This document shows, piece after piece, positions 21,458 to 34,163 of a stretch of 64,000 nucleotides of DNA. A program made the position numbers and the translations under genes. The stretch covers positions 1-64,000 of the forward strand of contig NW_025335584.1 of assembly GCF_004798865.1 (NCBI RefSeq), read 5' to 3'. Source of the DNA: Varanus komodoensis (lineage: Eukaryota > Chordata > Lepidosauria > Squamata > Varanidae). Every line of letters begins with the position of its first letter. Position 1 is the first letter of the stretch. The notes below the pieces were generated by a model. That model searched no databases. It was not told the DNA's origin and saw nothing but the letters and a program-made list of their open reading frames with translations.

Positions 21458-24400
21458 TATGTATCAGTTCCTAAGTCCTCTCAGCAAATCTACTGTACGT
21501 GATGCCTCCTACCTTTCCTGTCGGACATCATCCCTTCTGGGCACGGAGCACAGTCATAGCAGCAAAATTTCTCTCCTTCCCTCTTTTTCCTGCTGTAGCC
21601 AGGATAGCAGTTGTCATTGCACACAGAAAGGGGCAGCACCTGCACACAAATACAAGATGCAGACAGCCATTGAGAAATTGTGAGCCAAGAATATCTCATC
21701 TTTGCAGCATGGTTCTTGACATGGAAGGATTACATTATTGAGTTTACTCTTGGCTGCTTAGGTTCAGAAAGCAACCTGATATCTTGAAATGAGCCTTGGT
21801 GGTAGAGGGCAGGCATTCTATGTATGATGAATGAGTGATTCATTACTTGACAATACCCCTTCATGGATCACTGCTTTGTCATGGCAAAGGGGCTTGCTTG
21901 GAGTCATTAAGCTATGAGCTATGCCATGTGGGGGCACCCAAGATGGAAAGGTCACAGCAGAGAGCTCTGACAAAAGGTGATCCACTGGAGAAGGAACTCG
22001 CAACCCACGCCAGTATCCTTGACATGGAAATCCTTGACATGGAAAGCCAGCCTTTACATTGGGGCATAAAAGCTAAAAGTTATGATGCCAGAAGAGGAGC
22101 CCCTCAGGTTGGAAGGTGTCCTGTGTGCTACTGGGGAAAAGCAAAGGGCTCGTACAAGTAGTGCCAGAAACAGTGAATCAACTGGGTCAAAGCCGAAAGG
22201 ACACTATCAATGTAAGATCTATCAGTCAAGGTAAGCTAGACTTGGTCATACATGAGATGACAAGACTGAACATGGACATCTTGGGAATCAGTGAACTAAA
22301 ATAGACAGGAATCGGTGAAATAATTCAGATGACCATCATGCATACTACTGAGGTCAAGAACCCCTCATAAGAAATGGAGTAGCCATAAACAATAAAATAG
22401 TAGGAAAAACAGTTTTGGAGTACAATCTCCAAAATGACAGAATGATTTTAGTTCAAATCCAAGGCAACCTGTTCAACACCACAGTAGTCAAAGTCTATGC
22501 CCAAACCACATATGCTGAAGGGGTTGAGGTTTACTGGTTCTATGAAGACTTACAACAACTGCCTGAATGCACACCAAAAAATGATGTCATTATCATCATG
22601 GGGATTGGAAAGCTAAAGTGGGAAGTCAAAAGATAACCAGAATAAGAGGCAAGTTTGGCCTTGGAGTACAAACTGAAGCAAGGCAAAGGCTAGCAGAATT
22701 TTGTCAAGAGAATACAGTGGTTATAGCAAACACTGTTTTTCAACAACCCAAGAGGTGACTCTACATATGGGCATCACCAGATAGTCAACATCAAATTTAA
22801 ATTGATTATGTGCTCTGCAGCCAAAGATGAAGAAGCTCTGTACAGTCAGTAGAAACACGACCAGCAGCTCACTATGGCTCAAATCATGAGCTTCTTGGTG
22901 CAAAATTCAGACTTAAATTGAAGAAAGTAGGGAGAACCACTCAGGTATGACCTAAATTATATTCCTTATGAATATCTCATGGAGGTGATGAATAGATTTA
23001 AGGATAGACAGAGTGCCTGAAGAACTATGGATGGAGGTTTGCAAAATTGTACAAGAGGTAGCAACTAAAACCATCCCAAAGAAAAAGAAATGCAAGAAAG
23101 CAAAATGGCTATCTGAGGAAGCTTTCCAAATAACTGAGGAAAGAAGGGAAGGGTAAGGCAAGGGAGAAAAAGATACACCCAGTTGAATGCAGAGTTCCAG
23201 AGAATAGCTAGAAAAGAATGCTTTCTTAAATGAACAGTGCAAAGAAATAGAAGAAAACGATAGAATAGGGAAGACCAGAGATCTCTTCAAGAAAGTTGGA
23301 GATAAGAAGGGAATGTTTCATGCAAAGATAGGCATGATAAAGGACGAAATGGCAGGGATCTATCGGAGGCAGAAAAGATTAAGAAGTGGCAGGATTACAC
23401 AGAAGAACTATACAGGAAAGATCTTAATGCCCTTGATAACCACAATGGTGGGGTCACTGACCTCAAGCCAGACATCCTTAGACACAGCAAAGAATATAGA
23501 AGAATCCCAAGCTTGACTAATTGATATGATGGTTCTTTTTTCTGTTTGTTTGCTTAAAATATAAGCAATATATTGCTTAAAATATTTTTTTTAAAAAATA
23601 GATGTGTGTACGTTCTCCACAACTCAGAATCTCATCTGCATATTATTATTTGCATCTACTTCACATATTTTATCTGCTTTCGTGGAATAAGAATTTCCCT
23701 TTCACATCCTAAGGAACAGTCTGGTATTAATATCTAGCTCAGACTTTGCTTGCTTTGTGATGCTTGATTGAAAGCTGGCGTCATGATGTGTATAGTCATT
23801 TATTGAATGTCATGGACTATATAATGAAGGAATTGAATTACTGGTAGCATTCAGTTGACCATAAAGTCCCACACAACCTGAACCATACACATGCAAATCC
23901 ACCTCTAAAATTAATGCCAGTAAGATATGCACTCACAAAGTTTGCTCTGTCTGCAAGTAATATACCAAGACTGAAATCTACTATCTGATAAGTGTAGAGA
24001 ATAACATATATGACTCAGGGGGGTCATAGTTTTGAGTAGACAACTACATAACTCTAGTGCTAATTGACAGGAAATCCAATGTAATCAACGGCTCTTAAAA
24101 TGCATTTAGTATGGATATACAAGAATCAACAAAATATTACTTTTAATCTTGTAAAATGCTTAAAAAGTTTGCTTTCTGATTTATCTATCCATTCTATATC
24201 CAAGAAGGAATGCTTTGCACTTGAGTTTCCAGTATGACAAAATTGCTAACTTCTTTTTTGCCTTAGGAAGGGCTTGTATATGAGTAGACATATATAGAAC
24301 TGTGCAATGACTCTCATTCTACAGTCCCCATTCTCCACTGGCCCAACAAACAGCATAATGTCCAGTTTGACAGGAAGGATTAGATCTTTGTGGAAACTGT

Positions 24401-27400
24401 AGAGACAGTGCCCAGGTTGCATACTGTTTTTGGAACAGAACCAGTGGCTCCCCAAACAGCTCACCCAACATTTGTATAGCAAATTGAATCTGCCAGGAAA
24501 TCAGAGAAATGTCTATTGTAGAAGTGAGATGAGGTTTTAGAAGAGTTGCAGCAGGAATCCACTCAGAGGCCTTCAGAGAAGTAGGTATGGCTCACACAGT
24601 CACAGAGAAATTGGACTGTAATACTGGACTTTGTTCCATCTCACTTCAGCATGGAAATGAAAATATTCTAGGTGGATATAAAGGAACAGGTCTGTCTTTG
24701 ATGTTTGTGCTTAGTTTGGTTTCTGTATACTATGGGGTATGGCTGCCTCTGCATTTGGAAGCCTCAGCTGCTTGAAAAAAGAAAAAGAAAAATACAAGAG
24801 CCCAGTTGATGTGGGACTGGAGGGGAGTGATTTACCACTTCATACATTTGGTATCAATTCACCAGAGATTTTTTTCCTAGAGAACCAGTGAGGCTTAGGT
24901 ACAGCTCAAAATTTTGTTTTGGAAAGGAGCAGAGAGGATTTGTTCTGTTCTGCTTCTTTGAAAATGCAGAATGAGACCCAGGACAACAATAATCCTGAAG
25001 TGCTAAAAACCTACATCTGGACAAAATGGAACATTTTTTTAATTTTTCCTTACATTTCAGTACCTGTAACTTGATCTGACCTGGTTAAAACTCCTGTGCC
25101 ACACAATTAGTTCAGCATCAAGTGTCAGTTCCTTCCCTGGATAAGCCTGCGGCTCCAGTCTTCCAACTTTCACTCTAACAAAAGAGTTATTTGGAAAGGT
25201 TACCAAGTTGATAACATCAAAACCTGCCACTGATTCTCCACTTTCATCAAAACTCACAGTATCTCCAGCACTGTTGTTGAACAAGAATCCCCGTAGAAAA
25301 CGATGGAGCTATGTTGAAAAAGAAAATTATGCAAATATAGAACAAGATATTACTATACCCAGAAAGAGCTTATCAAAGCACCTTTTCCTCTAAAAGCAGA
25401 TGAGGCATACAACAGCCATTTCCTAAGATTAACTAAACTATGAGTCTCAGGTGGTACATCTAGAGAGGTGGTGAATGTTGCTACCACTGTTCCCCAGTCA
25501 GCCAGCCAGCCAGCCAGCCAGCCAGCTCTGGATGTGATGCTATCCTGCTCTGAGAAGTAATCTTCTGACATGGCCACGAGTCTGAAAACCTCTCCCCTTC
25601 TTACAACTAATTTTTCTCCAATGTGGTTTTCAAGGAATTCAGCATAACCACAAAAGTATACTGGACATAGCTATGTCCATCTCTGATTCATAAAGCTGGC
25701 CTGCTTTTTAGAAATCACTTTGGAATAATTACTGATTATCACAACTTGCTTGGAGATGCCTGTTTTTCTACTTGTAACAACCTTCTATGTTCCAGTCTGG
25801 ATATGCAAAAACATGCAAACCATGTGTCACAACATAAGTCTTATAGAACCAATGTGGAATGGTAGTTAAGTTGGGGTGGGGGGGCTGGGTTCTAATGAAC
25901 CTGGACTGGTGAATTTTGTCAGACACGGTCTGTCCACCTGACATATCTCACACAGTTGCTTTAGGAAGCATGAAATGGAGAGGAGGGGAATTGTGTAAGC
26001 CAACTTGGGTTCTCTGAAAGAGGAAGAAAGGCCAGTTATACATTTGATGTCAGAATAATAGGGTTGGGCTAGGAAGATCAGCAAGGGATTTTGGGGTTAA
26101 TGAGAAATAAAAGCCCTCCGAACTGGATTGATTTTCCTGGGTGGCAAAAGCTCAAATCATTGAAGTGTGCATGGGATGTTATTATTAATGCAACCACCGA
26201 AATCTCTGCTACATTCACCCATGTTCTCACCTTACATGAAATAAAAAGCAAAAGAAGATTCACCACTGCAGCACAAGAAAGGTAGATGATTGTCTTTGGT
26301 GTAGCAACATTCCAGGGCATCAGGATGCTACATGCAAGTTACATTTCAATGTGGTGCAGCACATTGAGCTGCATGGACATTTGTATGTGTGTGTGAAAGG
26401 GATGACTCCATCATGCAAAAACAGTTTCCTGTCATTGCACCATCCTCACCTGCCAGGGCTCTGCATCATGACTTGCTAGGACCCCTATGCCTCTGAATCT
26501 TTTACATTTCGAATTGCATTTGAATGTAGCATGCATTGCATGTGCTACTGCGTAGACAGCATTGTAGACATTGTAACTGTGGCCAGTCATCTTCCCCTCA
26601 AATAATGTACTTGGAAGGGTCTCCAACCTTTCCTCCCCAGTACACAACTTCCTGCTTTCCACATATATCTGGGAAGTGTTGAATTGACAGTGAAATGCCT
26701 GCTCCCAGAAATTCTGAAAAAATATGTCTCCTTTATTCCAGTGAGGCTTCATGGTGTGAACAAGTGTGTGGAATCCAGGTGGCTGCTTGGAGTGAACAGC
26801 AAAGGTTATGGCACCATGGAAATGCTGGATATCCCACATCCTTTGAATAGAGAGCGATTCAAAATCCCATTGAGACGTTGCAATCCACACTTTCTCCAAG
26901 GGTGGCAGTGGCAAAATTGGGGCTGTCAAAAACAGCATTCTCAGATTCTGCCAGGATGGGGGCTCTCCTTGTACAAAGCAGGCACTTACTTTTCTTTCAA
27001 TGAGAATGGGATAATTTCCTAGTGCTTCTAAAAGCAGGTCTGTATACTTATCCAAATAAGTTCGCTCTGGTAATCGAAATATGAAGGCATGGCAGATATC
27101 ATTTTGGGAAAGCAGTGGGACCACGGTCTGCAAGAACCTGTCCCCATAGTCATCATCCACAGCCAGCAGCCCAATCCATGTCCATCCAAAATGCTGAAGT
27201 AAGCGCACAGCCCCCAGATACTGATGGGATTCCCTGGGCACCATCTGGTACAAAAAGGGGAATTGTGTTTTCTCACCATGTGCTGGGGAAAAGGACCCAT
27301 ATGTGAGCTAAAATCCAAAGCATCAAAATATAGAGATGGATTAGGAGATAATGTCAACTTCTGTTCCATGGAATTTTGGAAATTTGGAAAGAGCCTACCT

Positions 27401-29801
27401 GTGGGATCCTGGACATGGCAGTGATGATGGCCAAAATTTCAGAGGCTTCAGTCACAAGTCCTCCAATGACAGCAGCTATTTTTTTCTGAGCACCACACTG
27501 GAAACTGGGGACAAATCTGTGGTATGTGCAAAGGAGGCCTATGGAGGCCTTGTATGTCATCCTCGCACTGTAATAGCCATTGAGAATGTGGAAGCCCAGA
27601 GTGAGGTTTGGCAAGATTTTGGGATTCTTGTTGATCTCCTCTACAGCAAAGGACAAGGCCAGGATGTGCTGGTACATCTTTGGCATGGAACTGCAATAAG
27701 AGTTGACAGCATAATACAATAAGAAACCATTTATTTCACCATTTTGTCATTCTACTTCAACATCCTTTTTAGGTGAGGTGTAGCTCCAAATTACAGAAAA
27801 GCTTTGAGTGAATCAGCTGCAAGAGATGTAAATTCCATTTTCCAGCTTTTTTCATAGCTTTAACCAGCCCACATGAAATGTTATTTATTTGTGCTTAGAA
27901 GAAGAAACTGCTTCTTTTACCCACTTCAATAAATAACTTCCTATCCCATAGCTGAACAGCCAAGCATAATTATTTACATGAAGTGCTTTACTTATGTGAT
28001 TTAACTCCCTTTAAGGTTAACTTAAGGGAGAGAAGAAATTTACCATTAAACTCTTTCCCCATACCGTCTTTGAAATCACTGAATACACTTACTCATTTCC
28101 ACTCAAAATCTTCCTATGAAGAACTTAAGTCAAGCAATCTATCTTCCATAAGATGAAGCAAGAAAGTATGCTCTGGCTCTGTCTACTGCATGCAATTCTA
28201 TATAAAGCCCTTTATAATCCCCTACCAGATCTCAAATCAAAAAGCAGGGATAATACACATAGAAATTGTGTCTCATTTCAAACATTATTTATATGTGTAC
28301 AATCAAGAGTAAAAACATGAAGAAGAGACACAATATATTTACATTTACGTATAGAAACCACAGGACATAAAGGGATCAGAATCTCAGAGTGCCCTATTCA
28401 AGTCTACATTCAAGACAAACCCATATTTGTGCCAAGGTCCAGATCATTCACATGATTGTATGCCCAATCACCATGTATGCATGTGAAAGCTGGACAGTGA
28501 GGAAAGCGTCCAGGAAGAAAGCCAATGCATTTCTTGGTGCCAGAGGAGAACTTCGTGAATATTCTGCACTGACCGAAAAACATGCAAGTAGGTCCTAAAT
28601 CAAATCAAGCCAGAGCTTTCCTCAGGAGGAGGGGGGGAATATAAAACTGAAGCAATCATACTTTGGTCACATCATGAGAAGCCAAAACTTCCTGGAAAAG
28701 ATAATCATGCTAGGCAACATTGACAGTAGAGGAAGAAAAGGAGAGCAACTATGAGATGGATTGACTCCATAAGGGAAACAACAACCTTGAATTTAGAAAA
28801 GCTGAGCAGACCTGTCATGGATGGGAAACTTTGAAGGGCTTTCATTCATGGAGTCATTATCAGTCAGAGGTGACTTGATGGCACATAGCAATAACAAGGC
28901 TGAGAAAGGATAAATGAGAATCATATAGAGAGCATACATCATGATGGATGTGTGTGAATAGATGATAAAGGAATGGAGGGAAGGATCAGACCATGTCAAT
29001 GGCGTTAGTCGGAAATCATTAATCTGAATCTTCTCTTAAACCATCAATCTTTTCCATCTGAGCTTTTTGATCTATGATCATTCACATCTTCCCCATAAAA
29101 TATTCATTTTTCTGCACATTCCTTAAAATAGATATATCCTCCTAATGCATGTTGAGCAAGTATAGCAGAGCATTCAAAGAAGTATGCAATCCAAAGTATA
29201 ATGGCATCCTGATCCTTTTATTTCTCCATATTTCTCCAAGTAATCAATATTTGGTTGGTTCACTTAAAATGCTGAGATGATTAATTCTCTCCCATCCTTA
29301 AGCAAAGATGAGAAATGGGTGAAAATAAATTAAATGTTGAAAACAAAGCATGAGCACATTCCACCTTATACCTGTTCAGTAGCTATCTTATGTCCTTGAT
29401 TCAATTTTCAACATTCAAAGGCAAGGCAAACAGAGTAAAGAACAACCTCTGATCTCTTCTACAATCCTACTTTTCTTGCTCTGGAAAGTAAGTCTCATTA
29501 CATGAGCATCTCCTGAATAATTCCTTTTCCCCAATTCCTATGTCATTGACATGCTGGAAAAAGGAAACAAGCATCCTTACACAGGTTCGTCAATGAGCAT
29601 CTGTGTGGGTTCCTCTACGAAGGACGGGCTGTCATGAAAGAAGTAGACCTGGGAGGCAATTGCGCCTATGACGAAGTTGCCAGGCTGATACAGTTGGTGG
29701 GATATGGGAAGTGGATCACCAGGGATCATGCAGCCCGTAGAATGGGCCTTGCATGCAATAGCAAACTGCAAGACTGGCAGCAGAACAGCTAGTCCCACCA
29801 T
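19182..29801 (-). CDS. V2R-B: vomeronasal type-2 receptor, six exons, apparently intact
   Basis: Family C vomeronasal receptor, tandem paralog of V2R-A. The exons on the minus strand are 29581-29801, 27399-27690, 26450-27307, 25081-25308, 21513-21639 and 19182-20161. They total 2706 bp (901 aa plus stop) in one continuous phase with GT/AG joins. Exons 2-6 are about 90% identical to V2R-A at protein level by eye, but exon 1 is only about 60% identical and starts [14 protein letters not shown] chose the ATG at 29801 because it precedes the signal segment; the open frame upstream begins with no ATG. The C-tail is about 21 residues longer than in V2R-A. Introns hold a BovB copy (intron 4) and an RTE fragment (intron 1). 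No disabling change seen. Confidence 0.92.
21407..21454. repeat. (TC)n microsatellite
   Basis: About 24 uninterrupted TC units, roughly 60 bp past the exon 5 donor of V2R-B. Confidence 0.95.
21513..21639 (-). CDS. V2R-B exon 5: cysteine-rich domain
   Basis: 127 bp, [19 protein letters not shown] then [18 protein letters not shown]. The acceptor is GTGCAG/GTGCTG and the donor is AAAG/GTAGGA. All cysteines match V2R-A. Confidence 0.93.
21845..23525 (+). mobile_element. BovB (RTE) LINE, 5' part, in V2R-B intron 4
   Basis: Carries the BovB leader ('gagaaggaactcgcaacccac') and the degraded endonuclease part of the polyprotein ([11 protein letters not shown], then [20 protein letters not shown]). 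Further on it has [19 protein letters not shown] and CKEIEEN-type sequence. It breaks off before the reverse transcriptase and ends with the same non-BovB tail ('gacacagcaaagaatatag') as the copy in V2R-C intron 4, so the two are one insertion copied by gene duplication. Confidence 0.88.
25081..25308 (-). CDS. V2R-B exon 4: end of ligand-binding domain
   Basis: 228 bp, phase 0; [34 protein letters not shown] and IVWHRSFNQ before the donor GTCAGA. Confidence 0.93.
25500..25527. repeat. (CAGC)n microsatellite
   Basis: Seven CAGC-type units in V2R-B intron 3. A shorter matching tract lies in V2R-C at about 43199-43217. Confidence 0.9.
26450..27307 (-). CDS. V2R-B exon 3: ligand-binding domain core
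   Basis: 858 bp, open throughout, same length as V2R-A. It runs [18 protein letters not shown] to HDAEPWQ and includes [35 protein letters not shown] and [12 protein letters not shown]. The acceptor is TTTTAG/CTCACA and the donor is CAG/GTGAGG. Confidence 0.95.
27399..27690 (-). CDS. V2R-B exon 2: ligand-binding domain, N-terminal lobe
   Basis: 292 bp encoding [20 protein letters not shown] and [20 protein letters not shown]. About ten differences from V2R-A over 96 residues by eye. The acceptor is TTGCAG and the donor is CAG/GTAGGC. Confidence 0.94.
28370..28895 (+). mobile_element. RTE-clade LINE 3' end, in V2R-B intron 1
   Basis: Degenerate C-terminal region of an RTE polyprotein: 'tgtatgcatgtgaaagctgg' encodes the MYACESWT motif (YGCESWT in BovB), followed by a GHIMR-type sequence. 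It ends with a non-coding tail 'gaggtgacttgatggcaca'. It looks older than the BovB copies. V2R-A and V2R-C lack it in intron 1. Confidence 0.65.
29581..29801 (-). CDS. V2R-B exon 1: signal peptide and start of ligand-binding domain, divergent
   Basis: 221 bp of coding sequence: [20 protein letters not shown] leader, then [20 protein letters not shown] and [13 protein letters not shown]. The donor is CTGT/GTAAGG and the last two bases plus exon 2 form Val. About 31 of 74 aligned residues differ from V2R-A exon 1, far more than in any other exon. Confidence 0.9.
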
Positions 29802-31214
29802 CTTAACATTGACCAACTGGATGCTGACAGTTCCTCTCAGGAATCAGATCTTCACACATCTTATCGAAATGGCATCTGTTTCTGGTCATCCTTACGTGAA
29901 AAACTTATGATGCAGATGAGGAAACTCTTGCCCCATAAGCACAGCTCAGTTTCAGTGTCCCCACCACATAGTTAACCAAGTCTCCCTTCGTTACAACTTC
30001 TCTGCCAGTGCCTGAGAGCCATGCGTTCCATACAGATTACGTGCACATGCAAGGCACTTCCCCAAACAATTCTCTGAATGATTACTGCCTCTATCCTTGC
30101 CCGTGAAACACTGGGAACTGCTATCACCAGACCAGACTCTCTGCTGCACATTTATGTAACAACACAGACATATTGTTGTGGCTCTTGCGGGTGCCCCTAT
30201 GGAAATGTCATGTTTTTCAATAGCAGGAAGGTAGCAAGTTGGTAATTAGGATGATGAATCATGTCCCCCAGTGTCTTGGGATTTGCTCTTGCAGTGCACC
30301 TGATAAATAATTTTATACTAGGATGGTTATTGTCTTTTGGGGGGGGGGGGGGTTGGGGGGGGTTCTAGCAAAATGAATTGCACTGTACATTTTTTTCCCT
30401 ACAAGAACGACAAAGTAGCCTTTCAGTTTAACATATTTGGTGAAGGGCTTTCCATGTTCGCTCATGCACAAAAATGTGGGGACCTTGAAGCTGTCAAAGG
30501 GTGTTACCTTATGCTGGGGCTCCTGGCAGTTTCCCCAGTACACTGGAGCCAGAGTGCTGCTGGCGGCAGCAGCCCCACATTTGTCTTTTCACTGCCAAAG
30601 ACACATGGAGTCTGTGCAACAAAAGTGATCCTGCATCTGAATCCAACATTCCGTGTTTGCATACACAGCTGTCCACCAGCACCATGCATGTGGGCAAAGG
30701 GAATAAGCAGTTCTTGCTATTATTGGGTTCTACCTCATTTGGATTTCTGGAGCAATATACTCTCCACTGCTGGCTTGTTGGGCCTGTTGCAACTTCACCA
30801 GAGCCCCTTTTGCCAGGTCATTTCAGGGAACCCAGGAAGATCTTCATGGCTCAAAGAAGTACAAAGAAGAACCTCCGGCAAAGCATATTCATCCCCACCC
30901 TGTGCTACAAGTGGCAAATTTGGACTTACAGCAAAATATAAATGAAAGTTATTCACCACAAAAATAAGATGTTTGAAGAAAGTGGCCAGAGTAACCATAA
31001 GGGGAAAAGCCAGGAATGAAATGATAAGAGAATGAGATGGAATACATCCCATCCTTAACTATATACAAAGACTGCAAATAAAGGGTTTGCTCACCTGGAA
31101 AGAATGCCTTGTGAGTCCATACCATTCAAGACATACTCAAAAAGAGAAGGCCAAAGAGTGTGAGGCAGACCCAGAGGAAGATGGAGAGACACCACTACAA
31201 CAGCATCACATAAC
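29802..31214. other. 5' flank of V2R-B and unassigned sequence
   Basis: The first few hundred bases should contain the V2R-B promoter, but no similarity to the V2R-A/C upstream region is visible. A run of 12 or more G lies near 30340-30362. A plus-strand open frame of about 200 codons (30337-30945) starts inside the G run. It has no recognisable domain and several competing frames overlap it, so I do not call it a gene. Confidence 0.4.
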
Positions 31215-31305
31215 AAGGGTTTTTATTATTTTATTTATTTATTTAGAAAATTTCTAGGCCACCCCATTCGCTGAAGCCTCAGGGCGGCTTACAAATAAAT
31301 ATTAA
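31215..31305 (-). mobile_element. L2-type LINE 3' tail
   Basis: Reverse strand reads 'aagccgccctgaggcttcagc' and ends in a (TAAA)n-like tail at the low-coordinate side. This is the 3' terminus typical of L2-related repeats in squamates and matches the tails near 36050 and 43300. Confidence 0.65.
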
Positions 31306-31439
31306 TTATTATTTGATGCTGCCAGAAGTGTAAGAGCCAGAACTTTGTATCTCCCTCGACACCTGAAGCAGTAAAAGAGGAAGTGAAGACAAAGACAAAG
31401 ACGGAGATGGAGACAGAGAAGATTGGGTTCCATAGTCAG

Positions 31440-32310
31440 AAATGATGAGCTCTCAACAGGAAAATAAAATCTTTTACTACCTACATTTCTTCCCCATCTA
31501 TTTGCCAGGAAGTGAGAGGACCGGATGCCATGATCTTAGTTTTCTTAATGTTGAGTTTCAAGCCAACTTTTGCACTCTCCTTCTTTACCACATCAAGAGG
31601 CTCTTTAGTTCCTCTTCACTTGCTGCCATGAGAGTGGTATCATCTGCATATCTGAGGTTGTTGATATTTCTCCTGGCAATCTTAATTCCAGCTTGTGATT
31701 CATCTAGCCCCGCCTTTCTCATGATGTGCTCTGCATTTAAGTTAAATAGACAGGGCGACAGTATACCGCCTTGCCGAACTCCTTTCTCAATGTTGAACCA
31801 ATTAGTGGTTCTGTGTCCAGTTCTCACTGTTGCTTCTTGATCTGCATATAGGTTTCTCAAGAGACAAATAAGATGATCTGACACTCCCATCTCTTTAAAA
31901 CTTGCCACAATTGGTTGTGATCTACACAATGAAAGGCTTTAGCATAGTCAATGAAGCAGAAATAGATGTTTTTCTGGAACCCCTAACTTTCTCCATGATC
32001 CAGCATATTTTGGAAATTGGATCTCTAGTTTCTCTGTCTCTTTGAAATCCTGCCTGTACTCAGTCCACATACTGCTGGAACCTAGCTTGTAGGATTTTGA
32101 GCATAACTTTGCTAGCATGTGAAATGAGTGCAATGGTGCAGTAGTTTGAACATTCTTTGGCATTGCTCTTCTTTGGGATTGGAATGGAAATGGACCTTTT
32201 CCAATCCTGTGGCCACTGTTGAGTTTTCCAAATTTTCTGGCATATTGAGTGTAGCACTTCTACTGCATCATCTTTTATGAGTTTGAATAGCTTCTTGAAA
32301 ATCTCCTTTA
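31440..32310 (-). mobile_element. BovB (RTE) LINE fragment, reverse-transcriptase region
   Basis: Reverse strand encodes, in broken frames, WPQDWKRSISIPIPKKSNAK, ISHASKVMLKILQARFQQYV, GVRQGGILSPCLFNLNAEH and NINNLRYADDTTLMA, i.e. BovB RT motifs including the YADD catalytic box. Neither end of the element is present. Confidence 0.9.
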
Positions 32311-32789
32311 AATGAATGGAATGTACTTCAAAGAAAAGCTGTGCAGAATTGTACTGTCACATATGTTCTTAAACAGGGGTTTATTTGCTTGCTTGCTTTT
32401 AAAAAGGAATAGTGCCACATCAGCAGCAGATTCTATCTAACTTTACAGAGATGAAAACCATAAAATGGAATGCAAGACAACAGCCAGGTATTGTCTGTTA
32501 CCTGCAAGAATGCACGACAACAGGCAGACCTTCAAAACCTGTGTGTGTTTCTTAATACATCCTGCTGGCCTCATAATGAAATGACCAAGATGCTTCTCAA
32601 GCACCTGAGTGGCCTAAATAGATAACTAGTGTTTAACCACTGACTTGGAGAATGCCTGGTTGAGTCATCCTGCTGTTGATTGTTCTCAACAAAACAAAAG
32701 TTACTAAAGAATAATTGTCTCCAATGAGATCAGATGCATAGGTTCCCTTAAATTAAGACTTTGTATCAGATAATGTCTCCTGAAGCAAA

Positions 32790-33275
32790 ACTGAGAGTTG
32801 CCAGGCTGAAGCACTTTATCTGAAAATGGTGTCACTTGCTGCATGCACAAATGTTCAGCCTTTCAAGGAAAACCAGGTCAGGAGAGGTGTACAGTGGCCT
32901 GAGTCAACAGGCTGATGGGCAAGCAGGAGATTCCCACTTCTGCCGCAATTTCCGCACAGAAATTAGGAGCAATCAAGAACCTTAATCTGAGGTAGGAAAT
33001 ATGAATGAATATTCTGGAAAGCAAAGTCAAATTCCTTTAGTCATTACACCTGATCCATCAGAAGGCACTCTAAAACATCCGTTTTTATATGAGTACTTCT
33101 ACGGTGTGCATGTGCATAATTTATGTTCAAAATGCATCATGTTCACAGCCCCATGGAGTGGATGTTCAGATGCACATTCAGATTTTATGCACACCGTTCC
33201 TGATCCAAGGAGTGAAGCACAAGTAAAATCATGTTTGGGCATGGTGATATCTATAGCTGAGTTGGGAGAATTGGT
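32790..33275. repeat. Unclassified dispersed block, copy 1
   Basis: About 490 bp that matches 50972-51470 by eye ('cagcctttca', 'aggctgatgggcaagcagga', 'agaaattaggagcaat', 'tttatgcacaccgttcctga', 'ctatagctgagttgggagaa'). It lies about 3 kb upstream of V2R-B, just beyond a minus-strand BovB fragment. The plus strand is open over 33001-33363 but the frame has no known domain. Family unknown. Confidence 0.6.
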
Positions 33276-34163
33276 TTTTTTACGTTCTTGTGAAAAAAAT
33301 GTATTTTTATTTAGGTTGCCTATTGCTTCATCACTTCAGGGAAAGATGGGAGGACCAAGCTGAATGGTTCCCAGTGAGGTGCATCAATTCACTGGGATCG
33401 TCCAGTTACTCCTGCATTTTCAGTGAACTTGGGTTGGAGTCTTTGCAACCAATTCTGATAAAGGAGGAACTTTCCTACAGAACCTCCTACCAATGCTCTC
33501 TCCAATGCTCTCACAGAATGGCATCTGTTCTGCCTTCTCAGAGAGAATACAACCCTCACTGACTCTTTTCACTTCTTTCATTTGATAGAGCTTATTCAGA
33601 GGACTTCACTTTTCTACAAAAATACCCAGACAAATGTATTCAGTATATATGCAGACAGTCAATGTCTATGAGAGGCAGCAACACCACCACTTCTGTATTT
33701 GAATACCACTTAGTAGTAAACAGGGATATAGCCCTGCTTTAGTGCCTCTTTTACCACATCTGATAAACTAGGTGAGCAACTTCCTATCAAACAGTCCAAA
33801 CAATGCACAATGTAGAACCCAGAATTGAATGAATTTCTGTTATCCTGAAAAGGTTCGTGGAATGCACATGTAGAAAAACCCAGTCACCTATGTATGGCGA
33901 TGCATCAGGGTTAGAGAGACTTTCTCACACTTGCAATACTAAAACATAGAGCCATATTGAGGTGGGAATGTTGCATTTCACAGACCAAATGTTTAAAAAT
34001 TCTGTTCCATAAAAGACAGTGTAAATGACAGAAGGACACATTTTCTAAGTCATTTTTATTGTTCTAGCTTCACTACAAGAACCTCAGCACTTAGAGATTT
34101 TCAGCATTATTCTTAGCGTTGGCACTCAGCTGAGATGCCCAATGAAATCTTCATTAGAATAGA

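Noticed and set aside
30337-30945. Open frame of about 200 codons upstream of V2R-B
   Set aside because: It starts inside a G run, has no recognisable domain, and other frames on both strands are open over the same stretch; I see no splice or homology support.
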